64,000 nt of DNA from assembly GCA_963765105.1 (NCBI GenBank), contig CAVXUW010000004.1, positions 682,001 to 746,000 of the forward strand. The letters run 5' to 3'. The notes beneath the pieces are model-generated. The model did not search any database. It was not told the origin of the DNA and saw nothing but the letters and a program-made list of their open reading frames with translations. The position numbers and the translations under genes are program-made. This stretch comes from CALMEC01 sp963765105. GTDB lineage: Bacteria; Actinomycetota; Thermoleophilia; Miltoncostaeales; Miltoncostaeaceae. Shown one piece after another: positions 58,149-64,000 of this stretch (positions are counted from its first letter, which is position 1; every line of letters starts with the position of its first letter).

Positions 58149-59618
58149 ATGCGCGATGACGAACTGCGCCGCCTCGCCGTCGAGTCGAATCCTTGGTGGC
58201 GTGCCGCGAAAGCGGCAGATCAGCTGGCCTGGACCATTGGCCATCGACTCCTCCGCGAGCGGGCAGCGTACGACCTCGGATACCGCACCGATGTACTTGC
58301 GGATATCGCCACCGCAGAGATTCGGGACACACTCACCGTGGTGGTCGGTCCTCGTCGAATAGGAAAGTCAGTTGCACTCATCGATCTCGCCGCAAGTCTC
58401 TGCGCGAGAAACGACATCGATCCGCGACAGGTCATCCATCTGCCATGCGACGGACTGCGCGACCGGGACCTACGACGTGCGCTCACTCTCTGCCGCGAAC
58501 TCACGCGTTCCCTCGATGCCGATCACCAGAAGCGCCGGGTGTGGTTGATTGATGAGGTAACGGGTATTCCCGGTTGGGCGGCAGCACTCAAAGCTGCGCG
58601 AGATGCAACGGCGTTTGGCGACGATACTGTCATCGCGACAGGAAGCCGGTGGCTTGGGTCCGACGACGCTCTCGGGAGCCTGCTGGCAGGGCGAGCAGGA
58701 ACGACCAACGCGCGGAGAGTCCGGGTCCTTCTTCCGATGGCGTTCCCCGATTTTCTTGCGACCACCCGTCCGGAACTTCCACGCGTTTCCCGGGTTCATC
58801 CGGCCGACCTTCAGGACGTCCCTGCGCGGAAAGAGCTTGAGGCAGTTCAGTTTGACGTCGATGGGTTCGACCTCGGGTGGCAGGACTATCTGACCTCTGG
58901 AGGCTTTCCACGGGCGGTGGCTGAGCATGCTCGCGACGGCGCGGTCTCCGCGTCCTACCTGCGTGATCTCGAGGCATGGCTTCGTCGTGATGCCGACCCG
59001 GATGCTCCCCCAGAATCAATGCCGCTTCTTCTCTCGGCATTGACCACCCACATGACGAGCCCCTTGAACGCGACAAAGGTTGCCGTCGCGCTTGGCTACT
59101 CCAATCCCCCGACTTTTCGTCGCCGCATTGATCGGCTTACTGCGACCTTTGCTGCGCTCCCGTGTCCGCAACGGACCGACGCCGGGCAGCGAGTGGCAGG
59201 CAGCCAAGCAAAGCTCTACGTGACTGATCCGATCCTTGCCTGGATTCCGAGTCGGCTACGAGCTGGCCTTCCGCCACCAGATTTTACCCATCTCTCAGAG
59301 ATGGCACTGGGCGTCGCGCTCGCCCGTACGATTGACCGCCTCGACGAAGGGCGCTGGGTATCAGCCGACACTATTGGCTACCTACGGACGGGGTCTGGCA
59401 ACGAAGTGGACCTTTGCCCAGTCAGGGTCCCCTCGGAAGCAGGAGCACGTTGGACTGTTCCGTTAGAGAGCAAGTGGGTTGATACGGGCTGGCGAGGAAC
59501 GTCCAAGGTCATTGAGGCGCGGTTCAGCCGGGGCATTGTGGCCACGAAATCAATTCTTGACCTCGACCATCCCGCATGGGCTGTTCCGGTGCCGCTTGTC
59601 GCGCTCCTCTTGGGATGA
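58149..59618 (+). CDS. AAA_14/DUF4143 family ATPase
   Basis: 489 residues. Walker A VVGPRRIGKSVAL and Walker B RRVWLIDEVTG mark the AAA_14 domain (about 60-240), with the ITGS-like IATGSRWLGS and LLPMAFPDFL following. The C-terminal half (about 290-485) fits DUF4143, a PD-(D/E)xK-like fold; GSGNEVDLCPVRV and VPLESKW could supply nuclease-type Asp and Glu-x-Lys residues. Proteins of this type are widespread, often accessory, and their role is unknown. GGTGA is only one base before the ATG, so the mRNA may be leaderless. Base composition is lower in GC than in the flanking housekeeping genes, suggesting transfer. Confidence 0.82.
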   Translation: MRDDELRRLAVESNPWWRAAKAADQLAWTIGHRLLRERAAYDLGYRTDVLADIATAEIRDTLTVVVGPRRIGKSVALIDLAASLCARNDIDPRQVIHLPCDGLRDRDLRRALTLCRELTRSLDADHQKRRVWLIDEVTGIPGWAAALKAARDATAFGDDTVIATGSRWLGSDDALGSLLAGRAGTTNARRVRVLLPMAFPDFLATTRPELPRVSRVHPADLQDVPARKELEAVQFDVDGFDLGWQDYLTSGGFPRAVAEHARDGAVSASYLRDLEAWLRRDADPDAPPESMPLLLSALTTHMTSPLNATKVAVALGYSNPPTFRRRIDRLTATFAALPCPQRTDAGQRVAGSQAKLYVTDPILAWIPSRLRAGLPPPDFTHLSEMALGVALARTIDRLDEGRWVSADTIGYLRTGSGNEVDLCPVRVPSEAGARWTVPLESKWVDTGWRGTSKVIEARFSRGIVATKSILDLDHPAWAVPVPLVALLLG

Positions 59619-59751
59619 TCGACTACCTTCCTGCGACGTGGAGCACGCATCGCGAGGGGCGACGGGCCCGTCGATCACGATCGCGAGAGGGAGTGGCAAC
59701 GAGCATCTTCTACGGCCATTTGCATTGTGATCGAACAACCGTGGCCTCCGC

Positions 59752-60651
59752 ATGACATCCCCATCCGCCCCGACCTTCGCGGCTCCCGCAATCGCTGCCG
59801 CCCTTTTCACGGTGGTGGCCTGGGCATCGGCGTTTGTGGCGATTCGCGCGGCCGGAGAGCACTTGTCGCCCGGGCCGCTCAGTTTGCTGCGTGTGGGGAT
59901 CGCGGCGGTCATTCTCAGCGTCGCGATGCTCCTTCGACGCGAGACGGTGCCCATTCGCGGGACGCGGATGCTCGTCATCACCTGCGGCGTGCTGTGGTTT
60001 GGGGTGTACAACATCGCGTTGAACGCCGGCGAGCAGCGTGTCGATGCGGGCACGGCCGCGATGCTGGTGTACATCGGGCCGATACTCATCGCCCTGCTCG
60101 CGGGCTGGCTACTCGGGGAGGGGTTCCCGCGGGCAGTGCTCGTGGGGTGCGCGGTCAGCTTTGTGGGGGTCACCGTCATCGCCTTGGCCATCAGCGACGG
60201 CATCCGCCTCAACGCCGGGGCGCTTCTGTGCGTCGCCGCGGCGTGCCTCTACGCGGGTGGGGTGGTGTCGCAGAAGCCCGCGCTGGCACGCAACTCGTCA
60301 CTGTCGGTGACGTGGGGAGGATGCATCGCCGGGCTCGCCGTCTGTCTGCCCTTCGCGCCGCAGCTGGTGCGGGAGCTGGGTGACGCACCTGCCGACTCAA
60401 CCGCCTGGGGCATCTATCTCGGCATCGTCCCCACCGCCATCGCCTTCACCACCTGGGCCTACGCGCTGTCACGAACCACCGCCGGGAAGATGGCCAGCGT
60501 CTCCTACCTGGTCCCGGCCCTGGCGGTGCTCATGGGGTGGGTGATCTTGGGGGAAACCCCGGAGGCGCTGGCGCTTGTGGGCGGGGCGATCGTGCTGGCC
60601 GGGGTGGTGGTGGCTCAGCGGCGCTCACCGGTTCCCGCGCCACCGGAGTAG
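59752..60651 (+). CDS. EamA/DMT family transporter
   Basis: 299 residues with ten hydrophobic helices in two repeated five-helix units: AALFTVVAWASAFVAIRAAG starts the first, and the second has TTWAYALSRTTAGKMASVSY and LVPALAVLMGWVILGE, the EamA signature. Exports small metabolites such as amino acids; substrate unknown. ATG 59752 fits the first helix. It is convergent with truA and overlaps it by 37 bases. The 133 bases upstream hold no gene. Confidence 0.85.
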   Translation: MTSPSAPTFAAPAIAAALFTVVAWASAFVAIRAAGEHLSPGPLSLLRVGIAAVILSVAMLLRRETVPIRGTRMLVITCGVLWFGVYNIALNAGEQRVDAGTAAMLVYIGPILIALLAGWLLGEGFPRAVLVGCAVSFVGVTVIALAISDGIRLNAGALLCVAAACLYAGGVVSQKPALARNSSLSVTWGGCIAGLAVCLPFAPQLVRELGDAPADSTAWGIYLGIVPTAIAFTTWAYALSRTTAGKMASVSYLVPALAVLMGWVILGETPEALALVGGAIVLAGVVVAQRRSPVPAPPE

Positions 60652-61382
60652 TCGACCCCAACGAGGGTGAGTGGGTGGGCCGGGGCAGTGGGCCCGGCCT
60701 GCGGGCGCTCCGCACCAGAGAGTAACTGGAGGAACTGCTGGGGCTCCCAGTGACCACGCCCCACCCATAGCAACGATCCGACGAGGCTTCGCACCATATG
60801 ACGCAGGAACGCATTCGCGGCGATGGTGAAGACCAACTCGTCGCCGCGCGACTCCCACGCGGCACGCAGGATGGTGCGTTCGAAGTAGACATGCTTCGTT
60901 TGCAACGGCGTAAAGGCCCGGAAATCGTGCTGCCCGACGATCGCGGCCGTCGTGTCATGGAGGCGGGCGAGGTCCAGACGATGCGGGAAGTGCAAGGCGT
61001 GGCGCCGACGCAGCGGCGAGCGCACCCCCGGCAGCACGCGATACTCATAGGACCGGCTCACGGCATCGTTGCGAGCGTCGAAACCGGCTGGCGCGATCTC
61101 CACGCGGCGAACCGCGACGTCCAGGGGCAACGTACCGTTGAGCCCCCGGAGAAGGCGATCCGGGTCGACCGGGTCGGCGACGTCGAAACTTACGACCTGT
61201 CCGATGGCGCTGACCCCGGCGTCGGTTCGGCCCGCCACACGCAGGTTGGTCATCTCCCCGGCGAGCAGCCCCGCCAGCGCCTCACGAAAGACGCCTTCGA
61301 CGGTGCGCCGGTTGGGCTGAATGGCCCAGCCGGCGAAGTCCTCACCGTCGTATTCAAGATCGAGGCGGAGGGTCGCCACCAC
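60615..61382 (-). CDS. truA: tRNA pseudouridine(38-40) synthase
   Basis: 255 residues. Modifies U38-40 in the tRNA anticodon stem. The catalytic Asp lies in VAGRTDAGVSAIGQVVSFD, and LDLEYDGEDFAGWAIQPNRR and ANAFLRHMVRSLVGSL are standard blocks. It follows rplQ by 14 bases on the same strand, the normal actinobacterial position at the end of the alpha operon. Start at ATG 61382. Confidence 0.95.
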   Translation of the reverse strand: MVATLRLDLEYDGEDFAGWAIQPNRRTVEGVFREALAGLLAGEMTNLRVAGRTDAGVSAIGQVVSFDVADPVDPDRLLRGLNGTLPLDVAVRRVEIAPAGFDARNDAVSRSYEYRVLPGVRSPLRRRHALHFPHRLDLARLHDTTAAIVGQHDFRAFTPLQTKHVYFERTILRAAWESRGDELVFTIAANAFLRHMVRSLVGSLLWVGRGHWEPQQFLQLLSGAERPQAGPTAPAHPLTLVGVDYSGGAGTGERR

Positions 61383-61396
61383 CCGTCGCCCGGACG

Positions 61397-61792
61397 TTAG
61401 CTGTCGGTTGCGGGAGGAGCCGCCGCGGCGACCGGAACCTCACGCGAGAGCTCCAGCAGCACCATGAGCGCCGCGTCACCCTGACGGGGACCGAGCTTGG
61501 TGATGCGGGTGTACCCCCCGGGGACGTCCTTGAAGACCGGGCCGACCTCGTTGAACAAGCGGTAGCTCACCGGCTTGTTGCGAAGGAGCGAGATGGCCTG
61601 ACGACGTGCGTGCAGGCTCCCGTCCTTTGCCAGCGTGATGGCCTTCTCCGCCACACCGCGCGCAAGGCGTGCCTTGGCCTCGGTGGTTTGGATACGTCCG
61701 TGCTCGATGAGGGCAGACGCAAGGTTGGCCGCCATCGACTTGCGATGCGAGCTGCTGCGGCTGAGTTTTGGTCCTTGACGGCGGTGGCGCAT
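61397..61792 (-). CDS. rplQ: 50S ribosomal protein L17
   Basis: 131 residues. LSRSSSHRKSMAANLASALI, RIQTTEAKARLARGVAEKAI and GGYTRITKLGPRQGDAALMV are the L17 blocks. The C-terminal 15 residues are Ala-rich (VAAAAPPATDS). It lies 23 bases after rpoA on the same strand in the alpha operon. Confidence 0.96.
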   Translation of the reverse strand: MRHRRQGPKLSRSSSHRKSMAANLASALIEHGRIQTTEAKARLARGVAEKAITLAKDGSLHARRQAISLLRNKPVSYRLFNEVGPVFKDVPGGYTRITKLGPRQGDAALMVLLELSREVPVAAAAPPATDS

Positions 61793-61815
61793 GACGTGAT
61801 CCCTTCGGTCGTGCT

Positions 61816-62748
61816 CTAGTCCTCTGCGCGAAGGCCAAGACCCTGGGCTTCCAGGACCTCCTTGACCTCCTCGATGCTCTTACGTCCAAAGTTCGGAATA
61901 GCGGCCAGCTCACTGTCGGTCTTCGACACCAGGTCGCCGATTGTCTCGATACCGACACGCTTCAGGCAGTTGTACGACCGAACGCCCAGCTCGAGCTCCT
62001 CAATAAGGATGTCATGCATGTCGTTGGTCGGCGCGCCCTCGTCGATGGCAAGGGCCTCCTGCGGGGCGGCCGGGTTCGCAAACATCTGCAAACGCGCGAT
62101 GAGAGTGTCCGCCGCTTGGGCGATGGCCTCGCGTGCGTCGATTGACCCGTTGGTCTCGATCTCGAGCGTGAGCTTGTCGTAGTCGGTGCGCTGCCCCACG
62201 CGGGCGGCCCCAACCTCGTAGCGCACGCGACGCACCGGCGAGAACGCCGAGTCAACCGGGATGACGCCGATGGTGACGCCGGCACCCTTGTTCTGCTCGG
62301 CCGGCACGTAACCGGTTCCGCGGGCAATGGTGAGCATCATCTCGAGTCGCGCGCCCTTGTTGAGGTTCGCGATCTCAAGCTCGGGGTTCAGCACCTCGAG
62401 GTCGGCGGGGCAAACGATGTCGCCGGCGGTGACCACACCCGGGCCCTGCTTCACCAGCTCGACCTCGACCTCACCGATCTCACCATGAAGACGGCAAACA
62501 AGGCCGCGCAGGTTGAGGATGATGTCGGTGACGTCCTCACGGACGCCGTCGATGGTGGAGAACTCGTGTTGCACGCCATCGATGCGAATGGAGGTGACGG
62601 CGGCGCCCTCGAGCGAGGAGAGCAGCACTCGCCGCAGCGAGTTGCCGAAAGTGTGTCCAAAGCCACGGTCGAGCGGCTCGACCTCAAAGGTGCCGAGGAT
62701 GGACGAGACCTCGGTGTAGGTCATGCGGGGTGCGTGAATATCAAGCAC
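61816..62748 (-). CDS. rpoA: DNA-directed RNA polymerase alpha subunit
   Basis: 310 residues. The N-terminal assembly domain shows FEVEPLDRGFGHTFGNSLRR and VLLSSLEGAAV, the linker is followed by a C-terminal domain with LGVRSYNCLKRVGIETIGDL and IPNFGRKSIEEVKEVL, the DNA and activator-contacting part. Length fits the family. It follows rpsD by 126 bases, a gap that contains CCCCCGGCCCCG-type GC-rich sequence but no gene. Confidence 0.97.
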   Translation of the reverse strand: MLDIHAPRMTYTEVSSILGTFEVEPLDRGFGHTFGNSLRRVLLSSLEGAAVTSIRIDGVQHEFSTIDGVREDVTDIILNLRGLVCRLHGEIGEVEVELVKQGPGVVTAGDIVCPADLEVLNPELEIANLNKGARLEMMLTIARGTGYVPAEQNKGAGVTIGVIPVDSAFSPVRRVRYEVGAARVGQRTDYDKLTLEIETNGSIDAREAIAQAADTLIARLQMFANPAAPQEALAIDEGAPTNDMHDILIEELELGVRSYNCLKRVGIETIGDLVSKTDSELAAIPNFGRKSIEEVKEVLEAQGLGLRAED

Positions 62749-62874
62749 GTCTTTGCCTCTTCCCCCGGCCCCGTGGGCCGGATCATGTGAACGCGTGTGG
62801 TGACAAGCCCTCCGCCTCGGTTCACCGCCCCCGCGTCAGGGACGACAAGCCATCGCTCGGGGCCGGGGTACCGC

Positions 62875-63498
62875 CTACTTCGAGTAAAGCTCAACAATCA
62901 GTTGCTCGCGCACAGGGGTGTCGATGTCCGTCCGCTCCGGCATCTTCAGGATCGTGCCGGAGAGCTGGTCGTAGTCGGCCTGAAGCCACGGCGCAACCGA
63001 CGCGACGAGGTCGGTGGCGTTACGAACCGTCTGTTCCGCCGATGATTTCTGGTTCAGCGAGATAACGTCGGTGGGACGCACCTGGTAGCTGGGGATGTCG
63101 ACACGCTTGCCGTTGACCATGAAGTGTCCGTGGCTCACCAGTTGGCGGGCCTGACGGCGCGACGCGGCAAAACCGAGTCGGGTGACGACATTGTCGAGTC
63201 GCAGCTCCAACAGGCGCAGCAGGTTCTCGCCCGTGACGCCCGGCTGGCGGCTGGCCTTCGCGTAGTAGCGGCGAAACTGGGCTTCGAGCACGCCGTAGAA
63301 CCGGCGTGCCTTCTGCTTTTCGCGCAGCTGAAGGAGGTACTCGCTCTGCTTGGAGCGGCGACCCTGCCCGGCCTCACCCGGCGGGTAGGGGCGACGGTCG
63401 ATACCGCACTTGTCGGTGAAGCACCGCTCCCCTTTCAGGAAGAGCTTCTCACCTTCACGGCGGCACTGCTTGCATTGGGCATCACGATCACGAGCCAC
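62875..63498 (-). CDS. rpsD: 30S ribosomal protein S4 (zinc-binding form)
   Basis: 207 residues from GTG 63498. The N-terminus CKQCRREGEKLFLKGERC then FTDKC gives four cysteines, the zinc-binding variant. The S4 RNA-binding domain contains RLDNVVTRLGFAASRRQARQ and LVSHGHFMVNGKRVDIPSYQ. GAGG lies 7 bases upstream of the GTG; an open frame to 63546 overlaps rpsK and is not supported. In related bacteria S4 represses its own operon by binding the leader. Confidence 0.96.
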   Translation of the reverse strand: MARDRDAQCKQCRREGEKLFLKGERCFTDKCGIDRRPYPPGEAGQGRRSKQSEYLLQLREKQKARRFYGVLEAQFRRYYAKASRQPGVTGENLLRLLELRLDNVVTRLGFAASRRQARQLVSHGHFMVNGKRVDIPSYQVRPTDVISLNQKSSAEQTVRNATDLVASVAPWLQADYDQLSGTILKMPERTDIDTPVREQLIVELYSK

Positions 63499-63515
63499 AG
63501 ATAAACCTCGACGCT

Positions 63516-63914
63516 TTAGACGCGGCGCCGCTTGCGCGGGCGGCAACCATTGTGCGGAACAGGACTGACGTCGGTGACCGACGCCACTTCAAGCCCAGCG
63601 GCCTGAAGGGAACGAATGGCCGTCTCACGACCAGAGCCGGGGCCCTTGACGTAAACGTCGACCTTCTGGAGGCCGTGCTCCATGCCCTTGCGGGCGGCGG
63701 CATCGGCGGTGACCTGCGCGGCGAACGGCGTGGACTTACGCGAGCCCTTGAACCCGGCCGAGCCGGCCGTCTCCCAGGCAATGACGTTGCCTTCGCGGTC
63801 GGTCAGGGTGACGATCGTGTTGTTGAACGACGTCTTGATGTGGGCGTGGCCCACAGCGATATTCTTCTTGACGCGGCGGCGCGTACGCCCGCGTGTGGCC
63901 TTCTGGCGTGACAA
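63516..63914 (-). CDS. rpsK: 30S ribosomal protein S11
   Basis: 132 residues. NIAVGHAHIKTSFNNTIVTL, AGFKGSRKSTPFAAQVTADA and the tail DVSPVPHNGCRPRKRRRV identify S11. It follows rpsM by 16 bases and precedes rpsD by 17, as in the standard alpha operon. Confidence 0.97.
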   Translation of the reverse strand: MSRQKATRGRTRRRVKKNIAVGHAHIKTSFNNTIVTLTDREGNVIAWETAGSAGFKGSRKSTPFAAQVTADAAARKGMEHGLQKVDVYVKGPGSGRETAIRSLQAAGLEVASVTDVSPVPHNGCRPRKRRRV

Positions 63915-63930
63915 CTGACGAGTCTCCTGA

Positions 63931-64000
63931 CTACTTCTTGCGCTTGCCGACGGTCTTACGCGGGCCCTTGCGGGTACGCGCGTTTGTTTTGGTGCGCTGA
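63931..64000 (-). CDS. rpsM: 30S ribosomal protein S13, 3' fragment
   Basis: The last 22 codons and the stop of a gene that begins beyond the window: QRTKTNARTRKGPRKTVGKR then KK and TAG at 63933-63931. This basic tail is the C-terminus of S13 (TNARTRKGP), and its place upstream of rpsK agrees. Too short for the ordinary gene search, but clear from the motif and gene order. Confidence 0.9.
   Translation of the reverse strand, partial: QRTKTNARTRKGPRKTVGKRKK

Noticed and set aside
1..64000. CRISPR arrays, insertion sequences, integrases, rRNA
   Set aside because: No regularly spaced repeats, transposase or recombinase motifs, or rRNA segments were found.

Overview
The window is high-GC, gene-dense DNA from a member of the Actinomycetota. 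The support is an actinobacterial-type inositol-phosphate synthase, a CIRCE-controlled groES-groEL pair, a guaB3-guaA pair, a zinc-ribbon S4 protein, many 4-bp ATGA overlaps, GTG/TTG starts and several apparently leaderless genes. The class Acidimicrobiia is my best guess but is not proven. No rRNA, complete tRNA, CRISPR array, intact insertion sequence or integrase was found.

Left part (1-20 kb): a frameshifted fragment of a secreted carbohydrate-active-type protein; ino1; a glycosyltransferase fused to a metal-site-less PHP-like domain; a uracil-DNA-glycosylase relative without catalytic motifs; an RlmD-type methyltransferase; a natural FakA-FakB fusion; three cell-wall enzymes (M23 peptidase, active NlpC/P60, and an NlpC/P60 whose catalytic Cys is Ala). 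Then comes a Zn/Mn ABC importer with two permeases, followed on the opposite strand by a Fur-family regulator and a YcaQ-type DNA glycosylase, and a YibE/F membrane protein.

Middle (20-38 kb): a 45-residue CxxC small protein coupled to lgt, treS, two divergent citrate-synthase paralogues around a palindromic operator, cobalamin adenosyltransferase, and a cell-envelope/housekeeping block (cca-alr-nnr-acpS-spermidine-synthase-like; glmS, glmM, rpsI, rplM). Between them lies a decayed toxin-antitoxin module next to an ArsC-family gene whose catalytic cysteine codon is an in-frame TGA followed by a bSECIS-like hairpin, the best candidate here for something undescribed.

Right part (38-64 kb): a block of radical SAM protein (frameshifted), flavin disulfide oxidoreductase and HD-GYP protein sits between a degraded copy of the guaA 3' end and the intact guaA 3' end, so it looks like DNA gained at the guaA tail. 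Then guaA-guaB3, a tightly overlapped run fruK-like/dacA/DJ-1/pyrF/AEC, an accessory patch (unknown secreted protein, SRPBCC protein, VapC remnant, S8 peptidase, AAA ATPase remnant), groES-groEL, a DUF4143-type ATPase, a DMT exporter, and the start of the ribosomal alpha operon read backwards (truA, rplQ, rpoA, rpsD, rpsK, rpsM).

Several accessory genes carry single-base frameshifts. Missing ends in some show real decay; others could be assembly indels. Starts are chosen from reading frame, Shine-Dalgarno spacing and family length, with alternatives noted.
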